From Oscillospiraceae bacterium (lineage in GTDB: Bacteria; Bacillota; Clostridia; Oscillospirales; Acutalibacteraceae): a stretch of DNA of 38,306 bases. Of this stretch, positions 1-7,702 are shown piece by piece. The stretch is taken from the NCBI GenBank assembly GCA_015065645.1, contig SVPW01000022.1, forward strand, positions 1-38,306, given 5' to 3'. Position numbers and translations under genes: made by a program. The notes under the pieces were generated by a model. That model searched no databases, had not been told where the DNA came from, and saw only the letters and a list, made by a program, of their open reading frames with translations. Positions within the stretch are counted from its first letter, which is position 1. Each line of letters opens with the position of its first letter.

Positions 1-33
1 AAGGGGTTGTAAAAAATATATTGGAACTTATAA

Positions 34-85
34 GCCTTCCCCTTTGACGGGGAAGGGGGACCAACGAAGTTGGTGGATGAGGTGA
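34..85 (+). repeat. Palindromic repeat, copy A (forward)
   Basis: Core of the dispersed repeat family. The first hairpin is CTTCCCC/GGGGAAG. The second is ACCAAC-GAA-GTTGGT at 60-74. It ends with the conserved tail GATGAGGTGA. It faces copy B (131-178) head to head across about 45 bases, so the pair forms one long imperfect palindrome like a miniature inverted-repeat element. Confidence 0.85.
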
Positions 86-130
86 TAAAAAAGTTTGCAG
101 AATCTTTATTTATGCCGATTTACGGCATTT

Positions 131-178
131 CACCTCATCAGTCGCCTACGGCGCCAGCTTCCCCATCAAGGGGAAGCC
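131..178 (-). repeat. Palindromic repeat, copy B (reverse)
   Basis: Reverse-oriented copy of the family. Read on the minus strand it has CTTCCCC-TTGAT-GGGGAAG and then a second hairpin whose stem is CGCC/GGCG (143-153), followed by GATGAGGTG. The second-hairpin sequence differs completely from that of copy A, although both are paired. The spacer between A and B carries another small palindrome, ATGCCG/CGGCAT (about 113-129). Confidence 0.8.
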
Positions 179-229
179 TTTTCCGTTCAAATTTGTTTTT
201 ATATATCAAATCATCCTGAAAAAATTAAA

Positions 230-268
230 AATGCGGAAGAAGTAAAAAAATTAAACTTCTTCCGCATT
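230..268. terminator. Bidirectional terminator-like hairpin
   Basis: A perfect 14-bp stem, AATGCGGAAGAAGT (230-243) pairing with 255-268 across an 11-base A-rich loop. A/T runs flank both sides, so it could terminate either strand. The identical 14-base stem recurs at 37369-37406 with a different loop. Which transcript it serves here is unclear, because no gene is visible immediately to its left inside the window. Confidence 0.7.
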
Positions 269-330
269 CATTTTTAACTGTTTTCCTGATTTTATGAGCT
301 TTTGAGATGATTGTGTTTTTTTACGGCCCC

Positions 331-480
331 CTTTGGTGACCCGGACGGGGTACTCTGCGTTCGGTTTTGTTTCGACCGTCCTTGACGGTGCCCGCCCCAA
401 AACCGTACTCGAGACTTCACTCAAATTTCGTTCCGAAATTTTTCGCTCCGCCGAACCCTACGGGTTCAAATCCCGTCCTT
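331..480. other. Structured non-coding stretch with tRNA-Glu 3'-end duplicate
   Basis: Bases 331-349 repeat exactly, as a 19-base direct repeat, bases 536-554, which are the 3' end of the tRNA-Glu gene read from the plus strand. Between the copies lie several inverted repeats: CGGTTTTG (362-369) with CAAAACCG (398-405), enclosing ACCGTC-CTT-GACGGT (375-389), and AAATTTCG/CGAAATTT (about 423-441). Near 460-480 there is a T-arm-like CGGGTTCAAATCCCG on the plus strand. No full tRNA can be folded from it and no convincing protein is encoded. It is probably a decayed tRNA copy or the remnant of something integrated at the tRNA-Glu 3' end. Confidence 0.5.
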
Positions 481-490
481 TTTATTTTTA

Positions 491-539
491 AAAAAATAAA
501 AAAAGAAAACCCACACTCTAATGAGTATGAGTTTTCTTT
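491..539 (-). terminator. Terminator of the tRNA operon
   Basis: Read on the minus strand, AAAGAAAAC-T-CATACTC, loop ATTA, GAGTGTG-G-GTTTTCTTT forms an almost continuous 18-bp stem with wobble pairs. It is followed by a T-rich run (the A-run at 491-501 on the plus strand). It begins at the encoded CCA end of tRNA-Glu, which suits intrinsic termination of the two-tRNA transcript. Confidence 0.85.
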
Positions 540-614
540 GGTGACCCGGACGGGATTCGAACCCGTGTTACCGCCGTGAAAGGGCGGTGTCTTAGGCCTC
601 TTGACCACCGGGCC
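539..614 (-). tRNA. tRNA-Glu (anticodon TTC)
   Basis: Minus-strand cloverleaf of 76 nt including an encoded CCA. The acceptor stem GGCCCGG pairs with CCGGGTC, with discriminator A. The anticodon loop CTTTCAC holds TTC. The T-arm GTTCGAATC is canonical. It lies 3 bases after tRNA-Met in the same transcript and ends in the stem of the terminator. Its last 19 positions are duplicated at 331-349. Confidence 0.95.
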
Positions 615-617
615 GGA

Positions 618-694
618 TGGTGGCTGTAATTGGATTCGAACCAATGACACTGCGGGTATGAACCGCATGCTCTAGCCAACTGAGCTATACAGCC
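618..694 (-). tRNA. tRNA-Met (anticodon CAT)
   Basis: Minus-strand cloverleaf of 77 nt including an encoded CCA. The acceptor stem is GGCTGTA/TACAGCC. The anticodon stem is TGCGG/CCGCA with loop TTCATAC, giving CAT. The D-arm (AGCTCAGTTGGCTAGAGC) and the standard first acceptor pair resemble elongator tRNA-Met of Gram-positives rather than initiator tRNA. A CAT anticodon could also belong to a lysidine-modified tRNA-Ile, but overall similarity favours elongator Met. Confidence 0.93.
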
Positions 695-702
695 GTATGT
701 CT

Positions 703-720
703 TGCGGAAAATATTCCGCA
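703..720 (-). other. Small palindrome in tRNA operon leader
   Basis: TGCGGAA-AATA-TTCCGCA lies between the promoter and the 5' end of tRNA-Met, so it would form a hairpin in the pre-tRNA leader. A very similar 18-base palindrome stands before recA (12123-12140). Function unknown; it may influence 5' processing. Confidence 0.5.
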
Positions 721-731
721 GAGACTAATAT

Positions 732-760
732 ATTATATCGACTACTTTTGATTTTGTCAA
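732..760 (-). promoter_or_regulatory. SigA-type promoter of the tRNA operon
   Basis: On the minus strand, TTGACA (755-760) and TATAAT (732-737) are separated by exactly 17 bases. Both hexamers match the consensus perfectly, as expected for a strongly expressed stable-RNA operon. Transcription would start near 725 and read tRNA-Met, then tRNA-Glu. Confidence 0.93.
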
Positions 761-801
761 GAGAAAATATTTAATTTTTTAATATTTTTTGCAAAATCGG
801 G

Positions 802-3654
802 TTATTTTTCGTGTTTACCACGCTTTTCCTCATCATTTTCCACTTGATTTTCGGTGACCTTAGAGGTTTCATCCGAAAAATCATTTACCGTGCCTGATGG
901 ATTATCAACAAATGAGGTATCAATTTGGAAACCGCCCTCAAAGCCCTCATTTAACTGAGGAATTTCTATTGGGTCATCATCCAGAATACTTTTTTCGCTT
1001 TCGGCTTCCAATTCATTCTCACGGCGAATATCCTCAATATCCTGCTTGTGCCACATTTTCAAAAGCTCTTCCCCTTCGGGATAAACCGTTTTATCCCTCA
1101 TATTGCGGATTGTAAAATGGCTTATAAGCAGGTAAATTGCCAAAATCATAAATGCGGCGGCTGTTATGAGTATTCCCTCAGAAAGAAGCGGTGTGCGATA
1201 ACTTAATACAATATGGCTTGTTCCTGCGGGTACCATTACCGCCATAAAGCCCATATTAACCTTTTCAATTACCGCTTTTTGACCGTTTACGGTGGCGCTC
1301 CAGCCCTCATCATAAGGAATTTGGAAATAAACAAGAGAATTTTTTTCACGGTTAACGCTTGCTGTGAACCTACCCTTTTGTTCGCTGAATTCATAAGCTG
1401 CGGTATGGCTTAATCTTTCGCAATCCTGTGACATGGTCTCATGGTCAAGATAAAGCGTTATGCCGTTATCATCATTAAAATAATCTAAGGTTTCGCCGCT
1501 TTCAAAATCCTCAGAAGAAGCTTCATTTTCTTGTGAGGAGCTTTCATCGGCAAAAGCATCGGTTTCATCGTTCTCAAAACCTGCGTAATCTTCAAAAAAA
1601 TCATCATTTTGGTTTACGGCATCCTCAATATTTTGCATTGTATCACCGTAAAGGGATATCTGCTCATCGGTTAAAAGCATTGCTTTGAGCATAAGTGCGG
1701 CACGCACATCATCGCTATAGCCGTCACAAAATTCCTTTGTCATATAGTAATCATAGGAAATACCGTATGGCACGAAATTTTTGTTTTCGTAGATATAATA
1801 ACCGCCTGAAGTCTTAATATACTCAAATCCCGGTATTTTTGTATCGCCGTTATCATCAACGAAGCTTTCACCGCCATTGCGATTAAGCAGATATTTCACC
1901 GCAAGCAGTGAACGCAGTGCATAATTTGAAATATCGGGTCGGCTTGCAACATTGCGTTCCTCACCCATATACTCATAAAATTCCATTATTGAGGCGGGCA
2001 CTATCGAATGGAATGCGTTTATTGTGGGAAGACCCAAATACATTCCCGTATTATCCACTCCGTCATAAACATCAACCCTAAAGCTGCCATCGTTTTCAAT
2101 ATCAACCTCACCCTCAATAAGCTGGTCAATCATAACCTCCTTAATATCATAGGAGTGGCTTCTGCCTGTGGCAATAAAAACATTGCCGTAAACAGCTGAA
2201 AAAACACAAACCAAAATAATTGAACGGCGGATAAACACGGTGCGGTCATCATCCATTGCAATCATCAAAAGGCGTAAAATCAAAAGTGCAACAATTGCAA
2301 TAATAACCGTAACGAGGAAACGGTAAAAAAAGGTATTGTTTTCATCCTGAGTAAAAAGACCAAATGTGAATTTGAGCTTTTCGGGGTTGGAAGATTCCTT
2401 CATTGCGGCGGTATCTTTTTGTGGAAATAAGCCTATAACCGAAGCAAAGGCTACCGTAATTCCAAAACTCCAGCGCCATCCGCTTGACCAATCAACAGAA
2501 GTATCCTCCGCCAAAACTGCGGTAATAAGGCTCATAATAAGAATAGGCATATAAAACCATCGGGCATAATATGACTGATTAAATGCGTAAAAGGCACTAT
2601 TGAGAACAGGCACCATTGCCATAAGAATACAAATTCCCAAAAGCCGTTTTTGCCAGCTGCCCTTTTTATTGATGAACCACACAAAAACACCTGTCATACC
2701 AAACAACGGCAACCAACCGCCAAGTGATGACCACTTAACTTCAGCTCCGGGGAAGAAAACAGGGCGGGCAGGAAGATCCGGCGGGAAGAAGAAACATTCA
2801 ATAATATTAAGATAAATTTGCTCCTTGCCGTACATAATGGCATTCCAGCCCTGATAAAGCTGTAATTCCCCGACACGGCCGTTTCCAATAATTGCCGCAA
2901 TGGATGGGAAAAGCAAAAATGCCGAAATCAAAACTCCCAAAACGGCTTCAAACAAGAGTATCAAAAAGCGTGAAAAACGAACCTTTACAGCACCTGAGAA
3001 AAGCCTTACAAAGAAGTAAATAATGCAGAATACAACCATTCCAAAGAAGAAGAAATAATTTGAAACGGCAGAAAGTGCTACCATTATTGCAAAAATACCA
3101 CGGCGGTTTTCGGTAATAAGAAGCTCAAGCGAAAGCAGTAATAACGGGAAAATAATAATGGCTTCGTGAAAATTGTTAAAGAACACATTGTAAACCGAAA
3201 ATCCCGAAAAAGCATATAAAAGACCGCCTAACTGTGCGGCTTCAGGGGTGCGTGTGAAACGGCGAATAAAAAGATACCCCGTAAGTGCGGCACAGGCAAA
3301 TTTTAAAATAAGCAACGGCCCCATAAGGTATGGAACAAAGAAATTTGGGAATGGTATAGTCAGCCAAAAAAAAGGACTTCCTAAAAGAGAAAAGCTGTAT
3401 GATCCGATAAAATTTGCACCAAGGTCAGTTGTGGTGCTCCACATAATATTTCCCTGCCGTATCGCTTGGTGACAGGTTTGGTAAAACGGGATTTGCTGAA
3501 CATTAAAATCACCGTAAAAGATGAAGTATCCCTCACTCAAAAGTATATACGGTACAAAAAATGCCGATGCCGTAATAAGCGCCAAAATAAAGGTGGAAAA
3601 CCTTTTTTCCTTCCTTGGGCGAAGCGTTGCCGCTTTATTTTGTGAAAAGAGCAT
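802..3654 (-). CDS. YfhO-family multi-spanning membrane protein
   Basis: A 950-residue membrane protein. I start it at the ATG at 3654, which has AAAGGAG just upstream; the frame is open further up but without a ribosome site. The N-terminal half contains many hydrophobic helices with an extracytoplasmic loop after the first (GYFIFYGDFNVQQIPFY), the arrangement of YfhO-type proteins, which are GT-C-like enzymes linked to glycosylation of lipoteichoic acid or other surface polymers in Bacillus and Listeria. A large external domain follows, then a final helix and a charged cytoplasmic tail. The external part carries an unusual Asp/Glu/Ser-rich insertion (N-Q-N-D-D-F-F-E-D onward) that looks disordered. 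It is divergent from the HD nucleotidase gene. Substrate unknown; family assignment is fairly sure. Confidence 0.85.
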   Translation of the reverse strand: MLFSQNKAATLRPRKEKRFSTFILALITASAFFVPYILLSEGYFIFYGDFNVQQIPFYQTCHQAIRQGNIMWSTTTDLGANFIGSYSFSLLGSPFFWLTIPFPNFFVPYLMGPLLILKFACAALTGYLFIRRFTRTPEAAQLGGLLYAFSGFSVYNVFFNNFHEAIIIFPLLLLSLELLITENRRGIFAIMVALSAVSNYFFFFGMVVFCIIYFFVRLFSGAVKVRFSRFLILLFEAVLGVLISAFLLFPSIAAIIGNGRVGELQLYQGWNAIMYGKEQIYLNIIECFFFPPDLPARPVFFPGAEVKWSSLGGWLPLFGMTGVFVWFINKKGSWQKRLLGICILMAMVPVLNSAFYAFNQSYYARWFYMPILIMSLITAVLAEDTSVDWSSGWRWSFGITVAFASVIGLFPQKDTAAMKESSNPEKLKFTFGLFTQDENNTFFYRFLVTVIIAIVALLILRLLMIAMDDDRTVFIRRSIILVCVFSAVYGNVFIATGRSHSYDIKEVMIDQLIEGEVDIENDGSFRVDVYDGVDNTGMYLGLPTINAFHSIVPASIMEFYEYMGEERNVASRPDISNYALRSLLAVKYLLNRNGGESFVDDNGDTKIPGFEYIKTSGGYYIYENKNFVPYGISYDYYMTKEFCDGYSDDVRAALMLKAMLLTDEQISLYGDTMQNIEDAVNQNDDFFEDYAGFENDETDAFADESSSQENEASSEDFESGETLDYFNDDNGITLYLDHETMSQDCERLSHTAAYEFSEQKGRFTASVNREKNSLVYFQIPYDEGWSATVNGQKAVIEKVNMGFMAVMVPAGTSHIVLSYRTPLLSEGILITAAAFMILAIYLLISHFTIRNMRDKTVYPEGEELLKMWHKQDIEDIRRENELEAESEKSILDDDPIEIPQLNEGFEGGFQIDTSFVDNPSGTVNDFSDETSKVTENQVENDEEKRGKHEK

Positions 3655-3686
3655 GACCTTTACTCCTTTTAAAATTAATAAATATA

Positions 3687-3720
3687 TTGCTATTATAACA
3701 AAAAATGTTATAATGTTCAA
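3687..3720. promoter_or_regulatory. Overlapping divergent promoters in one palindrome
   Basis: ATTATAACA-AAAAA-TGTTATAAT (3692-3714) contains a -10 box on each strand. The minus-strand promoter, for the YfhO gene, is TTGAAC (3715-3720) with 17 bases to TATAAT (3692-3697). The plus-strand promoter, for the HD gene, is TTGCTA (3687-3692) with 16 bases to TATAAT (3709-3714). The plus-strand transcript would have a very short leader, since the ribosome site AGGAGG begins at about 3723. The two promoters occupy the same DNA face and should exclude each other. Confidence 0.75.
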
Positions 3721-3736
3721 TAGGAGGGAAAATAAA

Positions 3737-4312
3737 ATGCAATACCATTTTTATGCAATGCTCTCAAGAATGAAAAATATTTACCGTTGGGGCCTTATGC
3801 GTAATACAAAAAGTGAGAATTTAAGCGAACACAGCCTTGAGGTTGCCGTTATTGCCCACGCACTTTGTGTTATTCGTAACCGCAGATTCGGCGGAAATAT
3901 TGACGCCAATGCTGTTGCCACAGCGGCACTTTTTCATGATACGAGTGAGATAATTACGGGTGATATGCCCACCCCTATAAAGTATTATAACGGTGAGATA
4001 AAATCTGCTTATAAGCAGATTGAGGCGGTTGCGTGTGAGCAGCTTTTAAACCTTTTGCCTGATGATTTGCGTGCCGATTATGAGCCACTTTATAATCCTC
4101 AGCCCGAAATTAAAAGAATAATAAAAGCGGCGGATAAAATTTCCGCACTTATTAAGTGTACAGAAGAGATTAATATGGGCAACCGTGAATTTTTGGCTGC
4201 GGCAAAATCCACCAGAAAAGCGGTTGAGGATATGAATCTGCCGGAGGCTGATGCTTTTTTAGCTGAGTTTATGGAAAGCTTTTCGCTAACACTTGATGAA
4301 CAAAAGGGGTAA
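3737..4312 (+). CDS. yfbR: YfbR-like HD-domain 5'-deoxynucleotidase
   Basis: A 191-residue protein starting at the ATG at 3737, behind a strong AGGAGG. It shows the HD-phosphohydrolase metal signature: EHS near residue 33, then LFHD followed by SEIITGDMPTPIKYY. That block is characteristic of YfbR, the enzyme that dephosphorylates deoxynucleoside 5'-monophosphates. Length is close to the roughly 200 residues of the E. coli protein. It would act in the cytoplasm in nucleotide-pool housekeeping. It is followed after 3 bases by a histidine phosphatase, so the two are co-transcribed. The substrate is inferred from the family only. Confidence 0.88.
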   Translation: MQYHFYAMLSRMKNIYRWGLMRNTKSENLSEHSLEVAVIAHALCVIRNRRFGGNIDANAVATAALFHDTSEIITGDMPTPIKYYNGEIKSAYKQIEAVACEQLLNLLPDDLRADYEPLYNPQPEIKRIIKAADKISALIKCTEEINMGNREFLAAAKSTRKAVEDMNLPEADAFLAEFMESFSLTLDEQKG

Positions 4313-4315
4313 AAA

Positions 4316-4984
4316 ATGACCAAGATTTATATTGTGCGCCATTGTGAGGCAATAGGAAATGTTAAAAGGCTTTTTCAGGGCACAAGTGATTATGATATAA
4401 GCGAAATGGGCGCCAAACAGCTTGAATTTTTAACCGAAAGGTTTGAAAATATACAGCTTGAGCGTGTTTATACAAGTCCGCTTATCCGCACAGTCAAAAC
4501 CGCAAAGGCTGTTGTGGGAAAAAGAAATATTGAAATTGTGCCGTATAAAGGGCTTATAGAAATTGACGGCGGTTTTTTGGAAGGTAGGCCTTTTGATGAA
4601 ACATTTTTACAATATCCCGACCTTGCCGATAAATGGAACAATGCTCCGCACGAATTTGCACCAAAAAACGGTGAACCTATGAAATTGGCTTATGAAAGAA
4701 TTTGGAATACCGTTTTATCTCTTGCAAAGGAAAATGCGGGAAAAACTATTGCTGCGGCAACCCATGGCGGTGTAATACGCTGTTTGGCATGCCGCCTTAT
4801 AAAAGGCAATATTGAACAGCTTAAAGAGGTTGGTTGGAGTGATAATACGGCGGTAGCGCTTATTGAATTTGATGATGATTTTAACGCACGGCTTGTTTAT
4901 TACAATGACCATAGCCATCTACCTGATGGATATTTACCCAAACGCAGTAATATTTCGGATTTTACAAAGCAGGTGAGTAAATGA
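4316..4984 (+). CDS. Histidine phosphatase family protein
   Basis: A 222-residue member of the phosphoglycerate mutase-like superfamily. The phosphate-binding RHC-E motif sits at residues 8-11, a variant of the usual RHG-E, and the second catalytic histidine lies in ATHGGVIRC. The substrate cannot be read from the sequence; relatives act on sugar phosphates, alpha-ribazole phosphate or small phosphometabolites. It is the middle gene of a three-gene operon, its stop overlapping the start of ruvX (ATGA). A second family member sits at 26554-27159. Confidence 0.85.
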   Translation: MTKIYIVRHCEAIGNVKRLFQGTSDYDISEMGAKQLEFLTERFENIQLERVYTSPLIRTVKTAKAVVGKRNIEIVPYKGLIEIDGGFLEGRPFDETFLQYPDLADKWNNAPHEFAPKNGEPMKLAYERIWNTVLSLAKENAGKTIAAATHGGVIRCLACRLIKGNIEQLKEVGWSDNTAVALIEFDDDFNARLVYYNDHSHLPDGYLPKRSNISDFTKQVSK

Positions 4985-5400
4985 TTATAATGGCGGTGGA
5001 TTTGGGAAAGGCAAGAACAGGCATTGCCGTAAGTGATGCAATGGAAAGCTTTGCTTTTCCAAAGGAGGTAATTACCGAGTATAATACCGACCGTTTGGTG
5101 GAAAAAATAGTGGCTGCGGCAAAAAAATACTCAGCACAGCTTATTGTGGCAGGATTGCCAAAAAATATGGATGGAACAGCAGGTAGCCGTGCTGAGGAAT
5201 GTACCGAAATTGCCGAAAAAATAAGAACTGCAAGCAAAATTGAAACCATTCTTTGGGATGAAAGGTGCACCACCGTTGCGGCATATACCGCATTGGATGC
5301 GGCGGGTACATACGGCAAAAAAAGAAAAAATACGGTTGATGCAGTTGCTGCCACCATAATTTTAGAGGGATATTTAGCCTTTAGAAAAAATAAGGGTTGA
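4981..5400 (+). CDS. ruvX: Holliday junction resolvase-like protein RuvX (YqgF)
   Basis: A 139-residue RNase H-fold nuclease. It has the YqgF-family landmarks: DLGKARTGIAVSD at the N-terminus, GLPKNMDG in the middle, WDERCTT, and the C-terminal VDAVAA block with the acidic active-site residue. Family members resolve Holliday junctions or process the 5' end of pre-16S rRNA. The start at 4981 overlaps the previous gene by 4 bases; an internal ATG at 4990 is also possible. In many Firmicutes ruvX sits beside ireB and a DUF1292 gene. Here it is at the end of a nucleotidase/phosphatase operon instead. Confidence 0.92.
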   Translation: MIIMAVDLGKARTGIAVSDAMESFAFPKEVITEYNTDRLVEKIVAAAKKYSAQLIVAGLPKNMDGTAGSRAEECTEIAEKIRTASKIETILWDERCTTVAAYTALDAAGTYGKKRKNTVDAVAATIILEGYLAFRKNKG

Positions 5401-5430
5401 GTTTTTTAAAAAATTTAATATATAGCTTAA

Positions 5431-5520
5431 AAAAGGTTGTAAAAAGGGTTTTTAACGGTTTTTTGCGTGATAAATAACGAAAAAATTAATTCCCTATTTA
5501 CAACTTTTTAATTTTTTTTA
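5431..5520 (+). terminator. Possible terminator after ruvX
   Basis: A-rich AAAAGGTTGTAAAAAGGG (5431-5448) can pair imperfectly with 5492-5509, closing a 43-base loop, and is followed by a T-rich stretch. The rest of 5401-5663 is A+T-rich, with a promoter at its right end and no recognisable gene. Confidence 0.4.
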
Positions 5521-5566
5521 AAACTTTATTATATATAATAAAAATATCTTTTCTTTTGGTGAGTAT

Positions 5567-5577
5567 TGTGATATAAT
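5567..5577 (+). promoter_or_regulatory. Extended -10 promoter of the lipoprotein/two-component operon
   Basis: TGTGATATAAT at 5567-5577: TATAAT preceded by TG-N, an extended -10 element. No good -35 hexamer is seen at the expected distance, which extended -10 promoters tolerate. The untranslated leader to the ATG at 5664 would be about 80 bases. No known riboswitch was recognised in it. Confidence 0.55.
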
Positions 5578-5663
5578 GTTTAATGTATAACTATGGGGTA
5601 ATGTGCGCTTGTGGTGCATAGCTGTAGTTGTTTGGAAGAAGATGGTTTAAAGGAGGGCTTTTT

Positions 5664-6965
5664 ATGCGGATAAAACAACTTTGCTGTATGCTTTTGGCGG
5701 CGGCTTTGGTTTTTGTATTGGGCGGATGTGAAGTATTCCCTACCGATAATGACCGTCTGCTTGTTGCCCCCCAGCTCACAGGTGAAATGAGTCCTATTAT
5801 AAAAGCTCTTGAGGATAAAATCGGTTTAAATTACACCCTGCGTTATCCTTCGGGAGGAGACCGTAAAAGTGCGGTTATACTCAAGGATGTTGATAATGAC
5901 ACCAAGGATGAAGCCTTTGCGTTTTACAGTATTGGTGAGGAGGATATGCACCTTGCAATGATTGCTCAAAACGGTAAGGTTTGGAGCTGTGTTGATGAAC
6001 GCAAGCTAACTGCGGGCGGTGTTGAAAGAATAGATTTTTATGACCTTGACCATGATGGCGTTGAGGAGGTTTTGGTGGGTTGGGAAATTCACGGAACATC
6101 CGAAAAACAGCTTGCCGTTTACAGCACCCTCAAAAAGAAGCTTAACCTTATGATGCTGCAAAAATATACGGCATTTACCTGCTGTGATATTGATTCCGAT
6201 GGTGAGGGTGAGATATTTTTACAGCTTTTAAGTGCGGCAGACCCCGCTTCCCGTGCATATATATTTAAAAAGAACGGTGATGAATTTACCGAAGCATCCT
6301 CCTGTTCTATGGACCGCAATGTTAAGTCAATAACAGCACAAACGGTTGCGGCGCTTTCTTCGGGACAAACGGCAATTTATGTTGATGAACTAAAGGCTGC
6401 AGGCGCTGTAACTGAGGTTTTCTTTTGGTCACAGGGAGAGCTTGTTAATCCTCTGCTGGATAGTACAAGCGGTGAAAACCTAAAGACCGAAAGGGCTTCT
6501 TCGCTATTGTGCGTTGATATTAACCGTGATGAGCTTTTGGAGATTCCCGTTTCGGAAGAAATTCCTTCTGTTACAGGCTCTACCGAAAAAAGCTATTATA
6601 CAAAATGGTGCTCATTCAACGGCGAAACACTTACCTCACAAATGACATATCTTATAAATCAAAATGACGGCTTTTATCTTGAGTTCCCTGAAAAGTGGAT
6701 AGGCAATATTGCGGTTTACCGTGATGGAGAGAATCGACTTCGCCGTTTTTATAATGTTGACGAAAACGGTGTTCCCACAGAGTATTTTGCCGAACTGCGT
6801 ATAGTTGACCCCGTTATTTGGGATAATCCCGATTATGCCAAAAGCGGTTTGGAGGAAATTTGCCGTAACAGCAAAAATGTTATTGTGGGTTACGCAAATA
6901 ATTCCCAAGGAAAGCTTTCCATAACTATGGATGAGCTTAAAAAAATCATTTATATTTTTGAGTAA
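5664..6965 (+). CDS. Lipoprotein with FG-GAP/VCBS-like repeats
   Basis: A 433-residue secreted lipoprotein. The start at 5664 is set by AGGAGGG just upstream and by the signal peptide that follows, ending in the lipobox LGGC. The mature protein contains at least four short Asp-rich segments (DVDNDTKDEAF, DLDHDGVEEVL, DIDSDGEGEIF, DINRDELLEIP), spaced like calcium-binding loops of FG-GAP/VCBS beta-propeller repeats. It lies 15 bases upstream of a response regulator with its kinase further downstream, so it may be an external partner of that sensor or a co-regulated envelope protein. The exact function is not recognisable. Confidence 0.75.
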   Translation: MRIKQLCCMLLAAALVFVLGGCEVFPTDNDRLLVAPQLTGEMSPIIKALEDKIGLNYTLRYPSGGDRKSAVILKDVDNDTKDEAFAFYSIGEEDMHLAMIAQNGKVWSCVDERKLTAGGVERIDFYDLDHDGVEEVLVGWEIHGTSEKQLAVYSTLKKKLNLMMLQKYTAFTCCDIDSDGEGEIFLQLLSAADPASRAYIFKKNGDEFTEASSCSMDRNVKSITAQTVAALSSGQTAIYVDELKAAGAVTEVFFWSQGELVNPLLDSTSGENLKTERASSLLCVDINRDELLEIPVSEEIPSVTGSTEKSYYTKWCSFNGETLTSQMTYLINQNDGFYLEFPEKWIGNIAVYRDGENRLRRFYNVDENGVPTEYFAELRIVDPVIWDNPDYAKSGLEEICRNSKNVIVGYANNSQGKLSITMDELKKIIYIFE

Positions 6966-6980
6966 GAGGGGTGTAGCTAA

Positions 6981-7682
6981 GTGAAAAAAATACTCATTGT
7001 TGAGGATGAAGAGGCTATACGAGAGTTTGAAGCCATAAATCTTAAAAGGGTTGGTTATGAAACGGTTGAAGCAGGCTCCGGAGAAGAGGCTCTTATGCTT
7101 TACGATACCGACCCCGATGGTTTTGATATAGCGCTTCTTGATGTTATGATGCCCGGAATGGACGGCTTTGCCGTTTGTAAGGAGCTTCGTAAAAGAAGTG
7201 ATTCAATAGGTATTATTATGCTAACGGCAAAGTCGCAGGAAATGGATAAGATAAGCGGTCTTATGATTGGTGCGGATGACTATATAACCAAGCCTTTCAG
7301 TCCCACAGAGCTGCTTGCCCGTGTGGATTCGCTTTATCGCCGTGTTGCAATGAATACTGCAAAAGCCCCTGCGGTTTCGGATGAAATTACCATTGGTAAA
7401 TTTACGCTTAATTTACGCCGCCGCACCCTTTCTAAAGAGGGTAGAAATATTGAGCTTACGCAGGTTGAATTTCAGATAATGGAATATTTCTTCACCAATC
7501 CCGATACAGCTCTTGGCAGAACCGATATTTTGCATAAGGTTTGGGGCAGTAATTATTTCGGTGAAGAAAAGATTGTTGATGTTAATATCAGAAGACTGCG
7601 TATGAAGATTGAGGATAACCCATCTAATCCGCAATACCTTGTAACGGTTTGGGGAATGGGTTATAAATGGGCGTTGTTGTAA
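6981..7682 (+). CDS. OmpR/PhoB-family response regulator
   Basis: A 233-residue DNA-binding response regulator with a GTG start and GAGGGG upstream. The receiver domain has the acidic pair E8/D9, phospho-acceptor D54 in LLDVMMPG, T82 and K104 (TKPF). The C-terminal half is a winged helix, with the EGRNIELTQVEFQIM and VDVNIRRLRMKIE regions typical of OmpR-type output domains. Its partner is very likely the kinase at 8618. Normally the two genes would be adjacent, but here 919 bases of repeats and a DUF559 gene separate them. Confidence 0.95.
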   Translation: MKKILIVEDEEAIREFEAINLKRVGYETVEAGSGEEALMLYDTDPDGFDIALLDVMMPGMDGFAVCKELRKRSDSIGIIMLTAKSQEMDKISGLMIGADDYITKPFSPTELLARVDSLYRRVAMNTAKAPAVSDEITIGKFTLNLRRRTLSKEGRNIELTQVEFQIMEYFFTNPDTALGRTDILHKVWGSNYFGEEKIVDVNIRRLRMKIEDNPSNPQYLVTVWGMGYKWALL

Positions 7683-7702
7683 ATTGTATTGTCTTTAAAT
7701 AT

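Noticed and set aside
367-668. Short ORFs across the tRNA genes
   Set aside because: They are translations of tRNA T-arms (TGFEPV-type peptides) and the structured segment, not genes.
3521-3736. Longer N-terminus for the HD nucleotidase
   Set aside because: The upstream open frame runs through the divergent promoter; the AGGAGG just before 3737 and the homologous start decide for the shorter form.
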